This document shows positions 22,438-33,681 of a stretch of DNA of 64,000 nt, piece by piece; within the stretch, counting starts at the first letter, position 1, and each line of letters opens with the position of its first letter. The notes under the pieces were generated by a model. That model was not told the origin of the DNA. It did no database searches and saw only the letters and a program-made list of their open reading frames with translations. The DNA is from Phragmites australis. Lineage: Eukaryota; Streptophyta; Magnoliopsida; Poales; Poaceae. Location of the stretch: assembly GCF_958298935.1 (NCBI RefSeq), contig NC_084933.1, forward strand, positions 8,105,001 to 8,169,000, written 5' to 3'. Position numbers and translations under genes: made by a program.

Positions 22438-22719
22438 GTTTTCCTAGCAAATTAATTCTTATAATGTGCTTTGTTTGACAAAATAAATGCTTTAATATGC
22501 TTTGTTGCATATAAAATTAGTTTTAATTCTAGAAAATTGCAAATAAATTTTATAAAATCTTTTGAACTTGTTTTATGTTGAAAAATAATTCTAGAAAAAT
22601 TCAATATGCACTCGATATAAATTAAAGCATATTATTACATCACCCATACATGTCCTTGATACAAAATAAAGCTTAACCTAAATATTATACAAATTTCACC
22701 AAATACATGAAAGCTGCTT
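22438..22719. other. AT-rich spacer between the two CACTA genes
   Basis: I see no coding signal. The sequence is strongly A/T-rich, consistent with the 3' flank of the transposase gene on the - strand. Confidence 0.5.
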
Positions 22720-25700
22720 TCACTGAACGATTAATGCTTCGTTATGGTCGCGGTGTATGTAGGTAGCTTCTGCAGTGTCATCAATGAGAGGCAGTTCGAC
22801 ATTCTCTCCAAAAGGAGGTAGGTCTTCGAATTTGTCGCAGTCTTCGTCGTCGACAACATTCTCAACACCGACGATTTTTCTTTTTCCTTGAAGAACCACG
22901 TGACGCTCCTCCTTGTTAGCTGGGTCCGGGTCCTTTACATAGAAGACTTGTGCATCGTTGGCAAGCATGAATGGTTGTTCTCTGTATCCGACGAGTTTGA
23001 GGTCCATGGTAGTCATACCGTACTTGTTGACCTTGACTCCCCCTGTGAGTCTGACCCATTGGCACCGAAACAGAGGGACCATCAACTCACCATATTCAAG
23101 TTCCCAAATCTCCTCTATGAATCCATAGTAGGTCTCCCTGTTGCCAGTGCGGCCACAGGCATCAGTACAGACACCGCTATTTTGGTTAGTGCTCTTGTTG
23201 TCTTGTGCTCGCGTATAAAATGTATAGCCGTTAATCTCGTATGCTTGGAATGTGCGAATCGTAGTTGACGGGCCAAGCTTGGAATGTGCGAATCGTAGTT
23301 GACGGGCCATTTGCCAGCAATTCCAATAGAGCATCGTCGGTATCCTTACCCATCATGAGTTGACGTAACCAATTACCAAAATTATCTCTGTGCTCTTTTG
23401 CAATCCAATCATCTGACTTCGTTGGATTTGTGGAGCGTAGCATGCTCACATGAATTTTGACATACGGGATCACTACAACTGCCTGTTGCAGAACTGCGAA
23501 GTGTGCTTGAGTGAATGAAGCACGATCTTTGATATGGATTGAAGTATGACCTATCATCCTTTTCCCCTTTAGCCTCCCCTCATAGCGAGATATAGGCATA
23601 CCAATCGCGTTCAGTTTCATATAGTCAATGCAAAACTCAATGACCGCCTTCGTACTCCACCCTTGGGCAATGCAACCTTCCGAACGACCTCGGTTACGAA
23701 CATATTTCTTCAGAACCCCCATGAACCTTTCAAAAGGATACATCTGATGCAGAAACACGGGGCCAAGGATCTTTATCTCACCCACAATGTGAACAATTAG
23801 ATGGGGCATTATATCAAAAAATGTCGGAGGGAAAATAGTCTCAAACTGACATATAGTATGGACCACGTCTTCCTGCAGCTTTGCCAGTTTGTTTGGATCA
23901 ATGACCTTTTGTGAAATTGCATTGAAGAACGAACACAGCTTAATGATTGGGTCTCAGACCTTATCTGGCAGAATACCTCGAATTGCAACTGGAAGCATCT
24001 GCATCATCATCACGTGACAATCATGAGACTTCATGCCAACTAACTTCGTATCTTTCATGTTTACAAAGTTCCTGATATTGGAGGAGTAACTGGTCGGAAC
24101 TTTGACATCATGCAAGCAACCACACAGGCGGATCTTCTCTTCCTTGCTCATAGTGTAGTAAGCTGTGGGAAGTTTCTTTTTGCCGTTGTCTAATTGTATG
24201 TAGTGTAGGTCCTTCCTGAGGTTCATTTCTTCCAGGTCCAGCCGTTCATGTATCTTTTGTTTTGCCGGGTATGTCTAGTAAGGTACCAATCAAGCTATCA
24301 AACACATTCTTCTCCACGTGCATGACGTCGATTGCATGTCGGACCATAAGATACTTCTAATAAGGCAGCAACCAAAATATTGACATCTTTTTCCACATGG
24401 GAGCATTTTGCCCAACCAGCATTTTTGTACTGCCTGACCCCTTTCCAAGTACAACTCTAAGTGTATCAACCATCTTAAATACCTATTCTCCACTGCAAAT
24501 CTTCGGAGCTTGACGAAGCTCCATTGTCCCTTCAAAAGCTCTTTTATTCTTGCGGTATGGGTGATCCGGACGGAGGAACCTACGGTGACCCATGAAGATC
24601 ATTTTTCGGCTGTTTTTTCGCCACCGCCCCTCCGTTTCCTCCAAGCACTGAATGCATCCATTGTACCCTTTTACAGTCTGCCCTGATAGGTTACCAAGAG
24701 CAGGCCAATCTGAAATCATCACGAATAACATCACGCGCAGGGTGAAATTCTCGCGTCTGTACTCATCCCATACCCGTACGCCATCTTTCCACAGTACAAA
24801 AAGATCTTCCACCAATGGTTTGAGGTACACATTGATATCGTTGCCTGGTTGATTCGGCCCACTAATTAGCAGAGGCATCATAAGGTACTTCCGCTTCATG
24901 CACATCCAAGGTGGAAGGTTGTAGATACAGAGAGTCACAGGCCAAGTGCTATGAGTACTTCTCATGTTGCCGAAAGGATTCATCCCATCCGTGCTCAACC
25001 CGAACATTATATTCCTCACTTCATCTCTGAATTCCTTGTATTTTGAATTGAATCTCCTCCATTGCATGCCATCAGCAGGGTGTCTAAGCATTCCATCTTT
25101 CTTGCGCTGTTCAACGTGCCATCGCATCAGCTCGGCATTCGCTCTGTTAGCAAACAATCGCTTCAAACAGGGGACTATAGGGAAACACAAAGCCACCTTA
25201 ACGGGGGGGGGGGGGTCTTTTCTTCTTTCTCTTCACCTGTATGCCATCGCTCTCGATATCATCAACGTTGCTCTTATACCGTGGTGCATTGCAAACGCGA
25301 CACGCTTCCAAGTCTGCATCCTCGCCGCGGAACAACATGCAGTCGTTTTCACATGCATGTATTTTCTCTACTTCCAATCCCAACAGGCAGACAACCTGCT
25401 TGGCATGGTACGTGTTTTCGGGCAACACGTTCCCCTCTGGAAGCAATTCCCTCAAGAATTCTAACAATTCATTGAAACCCTTATCGGCCCAACCATTGCT
25501 AGACTTCATTTGCATCAGTGTCAGCACCACATGCAACTTGCTATGCTCATCTTTACAGTTCGGGTAAACTAGTGTTTTAGAGTCCTCTATCATGTGCTGG
25601 TACTTTTGATATTGTCTTTCAATGGTGAAGTCCCCCTCCCCATCGCGCAACATTTGTTCTATGCCTTCTTCATTGTTGCCAACAAAAGTGTCCCAATCAT

Positions 25701-26253
25701 CATTCTTGACAAAAGTATCTTCAAATGCCGACATATCGAAGTCTTCGTTAGCCGTCGGATCATTGCCTCTGTCTCCTTCGACTGTTGGTTGCCCTTCATG
25801 CTCAACATCTGCATGTTCACCGTGCTCAGTCCAACGGGTGTAGCCAGTCTTGAAACCCCTGCGAATCAAGTGTGCACGGATCTGCTCTATGTTTGAAAAG
25901 TGCTTCTCATTCTTGCAGTCAACACACGGACATCATATATAGTTCTCGTCACGCTTCCCTTTTGGCTTCTTGTACGCTGCGGCAGCCCTAAAAAATGCCT
26001 CGATGCCAACAATGAACTCTGGCCCTCGTTCCTTGTACATCCATGACCGGTCTATCTGCAAATCATTATAATTAAACACATTAGACTTATAATCATTAAA
26101 CATTTCAAAATCTAGAACATATTCATCGAATTACCGCGCATCCTGATTGGTCCCTATTTGAGGGCCCATCTCCTTCCGGTACTTGGGCCGGGTCGGGGAC
26201 CCGCCTTCCAAAGGCTGCCAAGTCTGATTGCGACCCGTGGGTGGACGTGCCAT
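22720..26253 (-). pseudogene. CACTA tnp2-type transposase (TNPD-like), disabled
   Basis: Read from the ATG at 26253, the order is: short exon 1 (to about 26135), a 79-bp intron, a transposase-associated domain (RSWMYKERGPEF... with CPCVDCKN), the acidic region, the Transposase_21 core (24483-25196; GLSTDGMNPFGNM, NLPPWMCMKRKY, DWPALGNLSGQTVKGY), a DUF4218 block (23231-23866) and a C-terminal DUF4216 block (22720-23334; FRCQWVRL). Lesions include an in-frame TGA just before CPCVDC (about 25934), a frameshift at a G/C homopolymer (about 25203-25214), further breaks around 24.2-24.5 kb, and a 34-bp tandem duplication. In active relatives it is the catalytic transposase; this copy is dead. Confidence 0.88.
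23243..23310. repeat. 34-bp tandem duplication in the transposase gene
   Basis: Two adjacent near-identical 34-bp units (starting GCTTGGAATGTGCGAATC, at 23243 and 23277) differ only at the last base. Thirty-four is not a multiple of three, so the duplication shifts the frame between the DUF4218 and DUF4216 blocks. This explains why both ORFs read through the same residues (GPSTTIRTFQA). Confidence 0.9.
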
Positions 26254-27059
26254 CCCTACAACACAGTATTTTATCAACTGTACATGTTAAATTCACTATG
26301 TTGATTAATTAACTGACGAAATCCACTGGATTATTACTAAAATTAATGGCTTTAAAAATATACGCAATCCACATACTAGAAAATTAGAGCTAGATTTTAG
26401 GGACATTTTGCAAATACCTCCCTGATTTTTTATTCTTTGGATGCCACTCGAATGACAGTTCTAGCGGTATTTTTGCAATTTTTGAATGGCAATAACGGTT
26501 CAACAAGTGGCAAATTTGCAATTATCCATAGATTTTAATGTAGGCACCCAACTCTATTTACATGTGACTTTTATTCTACTCGTTAAATCATCTACAATGA
26601 TAAAATTGCGACCTTTCTCTAATTTATATGGATATTTGAGCTCTTGCTCATTCCAAATTTCAACACCAACTAACAACCACCTAAATTCAAACCTAGAGAA
26701 ATCTAGCAACTAAAATCCAACTAAGAATCAAATGTAGATCATTTCTATACATCTAACAATGACAAAGTTGCAAACTTTACCTAAATTAGATCTCAACTAC
26801 ATCTCTAAATCCATAACCATGGAACAAGCACCATCCATCATCAACCCTAGAGCAATCTACCAAGTAATCTATCCAAAAATGAAATATAGATCTCACTAAC
26901 CTTAAAGCAGTTGACTCCTCCAAATTTTGAAGGCTCCCACGCAAAAACACACCTTGAATCACCAAAAAAAATGGCAAGGAGACGCTGTAACACTGGGCTG
27001 CGTGGCGGCGTTTCTGTTATAGGTCGAGACGAGGAAGAAGATGGACTATATATATACTG
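26254..27059. other. CACTA 5' region of the transposase gene, no coding
   Basis: This AT-rich sequence upstream of the transposase start is presumably its promoter and leader. I see no conserved ORF and no repeats until the subterminal array at 27060. Confidence 0.4.
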
Positions 27060-27246
27060 TAGCAGACTATCAGTGCCGGTTTAAAGAGGAACCGGCACCG
27101 AAACACCACTATCAGTGCCAGTTCTTAACTCCAGGCCCTCGATCGCGGGCGGGAGTTTTAGAACCGGCATTGATACCACTTTCAGTATCGGTTCCTTTAA
27201 ACCGGCACTGAAGGTGGCGGCTATTATGTGGGGTTCTGTAGTAGTG
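27060..27246. repeat. CACTA right subterminal repeats and terminus
   Basis: Copies of ACTATCAGTGCCGGTT and its complement, some degenerate, precede the terminal inverted repeat TTCTGTAGTAGTG at 27234-27246. There are fewer copies than at the left end. Confidence 0.85.
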
Positions 27247-27390
27247 CCAACAACAGGGACTCAGCTAGTTTGAGACGCTTTGTAGAGATATTTTTTCAAT
27301 AGAGTGGTTCTTGAGATAAGGTTTGTCTATGAAAGTAATAAAGAGAAATCCAAACCACACCTGTCGGGACCAGTCTAAGGAAAGCCTGAT
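27247..27390 (+). pseudogene. DUF4283/zinc-knuckle pseudogene, continuation
   Basis: Directly after the CACTA, once the duplicated CCA is removed, the frame from 16920 continues into SLRRFVEIF and, after one base shift, VLEIRFVYESNKEK. This matches the segment that follows the DUF4283 block in relatives. It confirms that the transposon landed inside this gene-like sequence. Confidence 0.6.
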
Positions 27391-27745
27391 TCCTTACCAT
27401 ATATTGAGCCAATAATCAATTCCAAAATATGGAAAAGACCTGGGGACACATGGCGATTCTGTTTTGGGCACATGTCGTTGTTGGCAAGTGGCATAAAGGG
27501 TTGGTGGTGGCGTTGAACATGCATATACATCATGACATCGTGCTTCATGTTTTTGGTTTTGGCTTAAGTATCTAAACACGTTTCAAAAATGTTACATCAT
27601 TGATCAATGCGCTTTTCAACCATAGATATTATGAGTGCAAATTGTTTAGAAATAATTAGGAAGACTCAAAGCCATTTAGAAAGGAGAAGAAAAATAAAAG
27701 GAAGGAATGGGGAAAAGAATGAAGGCTTTCAACACATGGGCCCTA
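27391..27745. other. Non-coding remnant between pseudogene and solo LTR
   Basis: This may be the 3' continuation of the DUF4283 pseudogene, but I recognise no further conserved block. Confidence 0.3.
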
Positions 27746-29283
27746 TGTAGCGAACATGATCCTCTTAGGGCATGTATGTGATTTTGGTGATTAATGACAA
27801 TGTAGACAATGCGACTAACATGTTTTTCAAGTATATGCTTTAGTAGGTCTCACAGATGCAACAAAAGAGAAGTCATCGAAGCTGGGACAATGTGAGGAAT
27901 GAATTGGACTTGTCCCATGAATTTTTTATGTGATCAAATGGGATGGATTTCTGTACAATCTTGTAGATCTCTTCATAAGCTTTTCGTAGATCAAGTTCAT
28001 CAAAATCGGAGTTCAGAGCGGAAAGTTATGGTTGAAATACAAATTGTTAGTCGGCTGAAAATATCCAAGCCGGATATTCCAGCTTCACAAAAAATACTCA
28101 GGTGTTCACAAAGAAAATATTCCAGCATTCACAAAAAAATTTCAAACAAGTATAATACATGACGGATGTTCTGGTGTTCACAAAATGAACACGTCTGACC
28201 ATTTTTTGCAGAGAGGTTGCAAATGGCCTGATTGGCATCATATGCACGCCGGATGTTACGACGTTCATATGAGGACATCACACCGGACCTTCTGGCATTT
28301 ACAATGAGTCTGAGTGGGTTTCCAATGGTTAGTTCATGGATGATAAACACACCAGATGGTCCGGTGAGTACAGTCTATTTACACTGGATCATCCGGTGTT
28401 TATAGAAAATTTGAGCCATTGGAGCAACGGCTAGTTCGCAGGGTTGAGGTTATAAATACCCCCTGACTCGGTCATTTGAAGGGGCTGGAGTCCAAAAAAG
28501 CTCACATACACTTACGAAAATATTCAAGCCACCAAAGTTCTTAAAGTGATCATTCAAGGCAATTAGGCACATGATTAGGGAGTGATTAGTGCTAATGGGT
28601 CTAAAGAGAGTTGTGTATAGGTGTTGCTGCTTAGGGAGGGGATCAAGGAGTGATCGTAGCTTGTACCAAGTGGTACATCGACACCATGGAGTCTTGGTGA
28701 TTCACCGGTACCTTGGGCCTTGGTGGCTCAAGCTTGTTGACCCTCAAACTTGGTGTGGAGTAGCGACCAGACTCTTGTAGAGGGACGCATAGACCCTTGC
28801 CTTGTTGGCCCAAGCTCCAAAGTGAAGATGGTGGCAAGTGACCGCAAAGAGAGGCTTGTGGTGAGGTCTTGCCATAGTGGCTTGATGGCTCTACCCACTT
28901 ATGGCCTTGGTGGATCAAGGGTCATGACCGGGTGCCATCTGGGAGCTATAGCCTAGGTGGTTGCTCCAACGTGGACTACGTGTGGCGTTTATATCATTGA
29001 TATCATGGGATAAAAATACTTTTTGCTGAGTTTGCTCTCTACCATCTTTACATTTCTGCATTTACCTCTTGCAATCTATTCTTGCATATTTATCTTTATA
29101 GAGTAGTTTGCTAGGATTGTCTATAGGTTGCAATCCTTTTAACAGTAGAGTAGACACACTAAATAAACCCAGAGAATATTTAGATAGAAATTGATATAGG
29201 TTTATCTCGTGAAGTTTTTGGAGCCGAATAATTTTTAAAAGTGTCATAATTCACCCCCTCTTAGGATATCACTGATCCCTTCA
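27746..29283 (+). mobile_element. Solo LTR (Copia-type), second copy
   Basis: This 1,538-bp stretch runs from TGTAGC to CTTCA and is flanked by the 5-bp duplication CCCTA (27741-27745 and 29284-29288). It shares the start (GGTGATTAATGACAA near the left), the ATTCACCCCCTC...GATCCCTTCA end and the CCGGATGGTCCGG-type palindromes with the solo LTR at 19810-21471, so both are one family. Confidence 0.88.
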
Positions 29284-29422
29284 CCCTACCCACAGTCTAA
29301 TCGGGACTCCCCTGATTTAACCGCCAGAGTGCATATGTGCCACTTAAAGCCATCGACCAACTCTCAATCGCTCTCTTTCTCACTCATTCACTCCCTCCCT
29401 CACTCCTCTTCACCAAACCACT

Positions 29423-29478
<56 letters not shown>

Positions 29479-30814
29479 GACCATATCGAAAACCTCGACA
29501 TTCGAAGATCAACAGAGAGGACTTCCCCAAGCTCCTTGAAGTATTCCATGAGTTCCTTTCCGCCATCTGTGTTGCCGGAGATGCTTCAACGCGATTTCTT
29601 CCACCTCGAGCCCAATCACCAACCTAAAGCTTGATCTTCGAATCAAAACTTCCCCAGAGTTGGCCAACCATTTAGAAAGCTTCACCATGCTGAGGTGAGA
29701 CTTCCCCTAACATTTCCCCACCGTTCTTGAGCTCCAAACGGTCCCCATTGGGTTTAGACTTGACCCCCACCTTAGCCATGGACTTCATCCATTGGGTCCT
29801 CGAGTTTGGCCCTATGCATGTTGCGCAAATCACCCAAGAAACACTTTCCTAGTCTTGTAGAGTGTTTTGGTACCCTTCATGGTAGAAGGCATCACTAGGT
29901 CTGGTCTGACCTTCGTCGGTGGCCTCACTGAGGTGTCGTCAGCCAAGCCCAATGGTCTGGCCACCACTAGGTTTGGTTCGACCATCATGTTGTGACTTGG
30001 CCGGTCAAACTTTCTATCAAACTCCATAGTCAAGAGTGAGACCGCCACTAGGGTCTATCTGACCACCAGGTCTACTCAGTACTGATTTCTTCTCTGTTTG
30101 ACCCCCACGGTTTGACCGCTTCCTGGGCCGTTTTGACTGGTAGCTACTCAGAACCTTGTGACCTTAGGTTGTCTCATACGAGGTTTAAAAATCCTTCAAT
30201 CCAACCACTTAGGCATTCTTTTGCAAATATTTTTCATAACATGGCGCGTTGTATCTTGTTCACAATTATGATAAACATACATTTTTGTTCACTTGTTTGT
30301 TCATTCGATGTGCTCTTCAATTGTTTAGAGAATGATACGACGGTTCAAGTGGTCAAAGTTGACATCGAACCGGAACTGTATGTGAGAGAAGCACCGGAGC
30401 AACAAGATAAGCATATAAGCATATTTCACCTTTTACTTTGGATCTTGTGGTGTCTAATTTGATAACTTATCGCTTTATGTATGTTGTGCATGTTAGTGAG
30501 TCAATGTCGGGAGTTGTGGGTAGAACCTATGTTGATGCATTATTCCTACCTTGAATTATTGATGGTCCCCATCCTTATAACCTAGGTATAACAATGTTGA
30601 TTTCTAACTTAAAAGTTATCCAAGATGCTTAGCAATGCATAGGTCATCGGTAGAAGTCGAGAGGTGGTTCGACCAACGTTCGCGAGCTATAGGGCTTAAT
30701 TATTGTTTCACAATGAAAATGATGTTGGGATAAAGAGTTGGTGAGGATGAAATGAGATGTGGCCAGTGCTAGGGGTAGTTCGGGAGAGGAAGCCGAATGT
30801 CATAGACCGCTTGT
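29284..30814. other. Degenerate LTR-like sequence with (AG)n, no gene
   Basis: An (AG)23 microsatellite lies at 29431-29476. The stretch 29870-30120 repeats phrases such as CACTAGGTCTGGTCTGACC and TGGTCTGGCCACCACTAGG, as in some long Ty3-gypsy LTRs. The stretch to 30814 (GAGGTGGTTCGACC, then AGAGGAAGCCGAATGTCATA) has the same style. No ORF is supported. Confidence 0.35.
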
Positions 30815-31547
30815 TGTCACACCCGGTTTTAACGGACAAAACCAGATACAGCTTATGTGCGCCCAGGATGTTTAACACATATAAGGACGTCACAGGTGAA
30901 GTAACAGAAGTAATACTCTTATAGAATTAATGTTTAACTCTTACAATAATTGACATATATTGTTTTCTATGTAGATATCTGTAGCGGAATAGAAGCACTG
31001 GTGCCCAACAACACCGCAGATAACTAATCGGGAGACACGTTCCTAGAATGTCACAATCTCGTTTTGATAATCTTCAACATCTTCACTCACTAAGCAATAA
31101 CACATATGTCGCATGGCATAGGAAAAATAGTAACTATGAGCACATGACGCGTTTAACAAGTGTAGACGAGAATAATAATATGCAGGCTTATATCAAGGAC
31201 AAGCTAACACATGGTATATTTGCGTAAATACGAGTAAAGTAAAGTAATGTAATTTAAAATTATTAAGAAATTGTTGAGTGAGTGTAACCCAAACGACCCA
31301 ATAACTATCACTCAAGGCTACTCACCTTGCAAACCATAACCATCTCATATCACTGGATCATATCCATAACCATAACCATAATCATAACTCAAATCAACTA
31401 ATCATGTGAGGACCCAAGTCTCTCATGGCTGTGAGCACGGCTGATATATAAGATTTTACATTCTACAGAGGTTGTCTAGCTTTCCCCACGAGTGAATTCT
31501 ATGTTGCCATGTTCGCAAGACACTTAACACACACTAGTGGTGATGAG
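30815..31547 (-). mobile_element. Truncated LTR of the third-gypsy family
   Basis: It begins TGTCACACCCGGTTTTAACG, the same terminus as the LTR at 39343, and stays alignable to it (shared phrases include TTTCCCCACGAGTGAATTC and AACACACACTAGTGGTG) until about 31547, where the sequence changes abruptly to a pol C-terminus on the + strand. Only the U5-side part of the LTR is present, in - orientation. Confidence 0.8.
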
Positions 31548-31745
31548 CCCATGGCTCCTTCGGATACGATCAATACCACCAGTAATCCTCAAATCATACA
31601 AGGTCCAATTACAAGAGCACGTGCACGATAATTAGACCACCACGTGAACTCATTCTTTGTTGTTCGTGTTTCCTTGGATGGATTACCACTAAATTCTTGT
31701 GATGTTTTATTGCATGGAACGTGGGAGAAGCACCACAACCTTACT
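31548..31745 (+). pseudogene. C-terminal end of a Ty3-gypsy pol
   Basis: The frame reads EPMAPSDTINTTSNP, then QGPITRARAR and NSFFVV...NSCDVLL. This is the conserved tail seen just before the 3' LTR in a group of grass gypsy polyproteins. One stop interrupts it. It is followed by an LTR and then by a new primer-binding site and gag. Confidence 0.6.
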
Positions 31746-31789
31746 CGGACGTCACTCCTCAAAGGCCAAGTCTACTCGGACTGAAGGCT

Positions 31790-32491
31790 GAATTCTAGTC
31801 ATGGTCGTGGTCGTGGTCAAAGTCGTGGTCGTGGTCGAAGTCGTGGTCGGTCGAAGTTGAGTTCCAGGACAACACATCAGTAAAATGGGTATAACTCTCT
31901 CATACGAAGTCCGTTTTAGGCAATCTTGGACATTTTGGAAAATTTACGACGAGGCCTTTCCAATGGATATGAGCTCGACTAGATATTCCTTATAGTTTAG
32001 TTAGAGTCAAAGAAATAAGGTGTTGCATCACTGTTTTGAACCCTGCCGGGTTTTGTAATTGTGTTGGAGTCAGAGTCCAGGTTGTGCACGCCTCTCTCTA
32101 TGGTTGTACATCCCTCGGTCGACCTCCTAATGCCCCTTATATATACACAGTAGATATAGTAGTTTAGGCTTGGGTTTAGCTTAGATTATTCTGTTTAATA
32201 CAGTTTCGCCATTTATCGGTTTGTTGAACTCCAAACTCGAGTGCTTCATTGGTAATTAGTAGTATTCAAATTGCATCTACCTGTTCTTGCTTGTGTTCTT
32301 GATTTGTTTGTAGGAAAAGCCTTATTGACGAGGTCAACCGCGTCTTGGCACGGTTGATAACCACATAGTAGTGGTGTAGTTGTTGCGAGGGTTCTTGATC
32401 CGTTCTGATCAGAGCCTTTGGATCATCAACGTCAAAACTCCACTAATAGACTTATTATATTACCTTCATAAGATCATGCAAACGCGCATCA
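31790..32491 (+). mobile_element. LTR of the first gypsy, left edge uncertain
   Basis: The right edge is clear: GCGCATCA at 32491, then a tRNA-Met-type primer-binding site containing TGGTATCAGAGC at 32494-32505. A likely TATA box (TTATATATACAC) lies near 32137. The left edge lies somewhere around 31.75-31.87 kb, next to a GGTCGT-rich short repeat, and could not be fixed. Confidence 0.6.
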
Positions 32492-33024
32492 AGTGGTATC
32501 AGAGCTTCGGTTGCTCATTAGGTAATCTTAGTTATCCCTTTTGTTTTGTCGAGTTCCTTTACACAGAGTCCTCAAAATTACCCCACACAAATAAAAAGGA
32601 TTTATATCTTACTTTTTCGCTGTCCAAACCACTTTGTGCTTTACACAATTTTATTTTCATTTTTTGCGTTGTTGAGTTTGAGTCCATCGTCATTGTCTTG
32701 TTGCTGGTTGAGTCATCGTGTTCTAGTTTCTAGCGGCAAGTCTTTGTTATTTTAGTTGTCAAGTTACTCGGCTTGCCTAGTCTGCTATAGCTGAGTTTGT
32801 GTCCCCTCGGGTCCCGACCAGTCACTCCGACCACTCACTCGGGGTCTCGACTACTCATTCCAACCAGTCACTCCGGCCACCCACTCGGGGTCCGACCAGT
32901 CACTCCGACCATCCACTCATTGTCCGACTAGTCATTCCATCCACCTTCTTGGATCCGACCACGTAGTCGGAGTCGTCCACCTTCTCAGATCCGACCATTA
33001 TAGCCGAAATAGAGGTAGCCAGAG

Positions 33025-33027
<3 letters not shown>

Positions 33028-33069
<42 letters not shown>

Positions 33070-33270
33070 AGAGTTTTGAGTTTCTAGAAAAAGTTTGTGA
33101 CCCACATACCTCACTGGTCTTAGAAAAGGCAGTAGAAGAGTTTTGAGTTTGTGTCACATTCGCAAAAAAAAAAAGAAAAAAATAAAAAAAGAAAAGAAAA
33201 GAAAGCAAGAAGAAGAAAAAAAGAGAAGAAGCAAAGAGTGCAAAAAAAGAGAAAGAATTAAAAAAAAAGG
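33028..33270. repeat. (GA)n microsatellite and A/G-rich tract in the gypsy leader
   Basis: (GA)19 at 33028-33065 is followed by an A-rich, G-interspersed tract at 33162-33270 within the untranslated leader before gag. The long Phe/Ser/Leu ORF on the other strand is a by-product of this composition. Confidence 0.9.
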
Positions 33271-33681
33271 AATCAGTTTGCATTGCGAATTTTGTTCCAT
33301 TGTGCTGGTGTCTCTTATAGTTTTCGACTTGTTTGAGCTAGTTCTAGGAACATGTTCGGGCCAGCAATTGTGACGAGTACTGTGAACTTTTATTCAGCTT
33401 CGCTAATCTGATTTCAATTATCGCTATTCTTTGCTACTAAATATTGCATGTCCAAGCTACACCTTCTCTCGATTAGAACGGTATCTTCCCTTGCAACTAC
33501 CTCACTCGTACCCCATAAGGTATCATGAACCAGCCACCGGTTGTGCCACCTATTGTGATTGGTAAGAACATTTGCAAGAGCGTGGTAAGACGCTTGAGAG
33601 TGAGTGATTCCATTTCAAACTCCACCACCTAGTAGTCGATAAGGATAATAAGTTTTTGTTGTATCTTGTTTGCTACTAACT

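Larger units (their letters stand above)
16921..27246 (-). mobile_element. CACTA (En/Spm-type) DNA transposon
   Basis: The ends are CACTACTGCAGAA at 16921 and its inverse (CACTACTACAGAA on the - strand) at 27246. They are flanked by the 3-bp duplication CCA (16918-16920 and 27247-27249), as CACTA elements make. Subterminal regions at both ends are packed with direct and inverted copies of TATCAGTGCCGGTT. Two genes are read on the - strand: a tnp2-type transposase (22.7-26.25 kb) and a second gene ending in a Ulp1-like protease (17.3-22.2 kb). Both carry stops and frameshifts, so the element is not autonomous, but its ends look good enough to be moved by an enzyme supplied elsewhere. Confidence 0.93.

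Noticed and set aside
30815..31547. The LTR fragment as the 3' LTR of the third gypsy (36086-42389)
   Set aside because: Orientation and side fit, but two other elements lie between and the inner LTR edge is missing, so linkage cannot be shown.
33026..33283. Phe/Ser/Leu-rich ORF that could look like a membrane protein
   Set aside because: It is the reverse of a (GA)n and A-rich tract, so it is pure composition.
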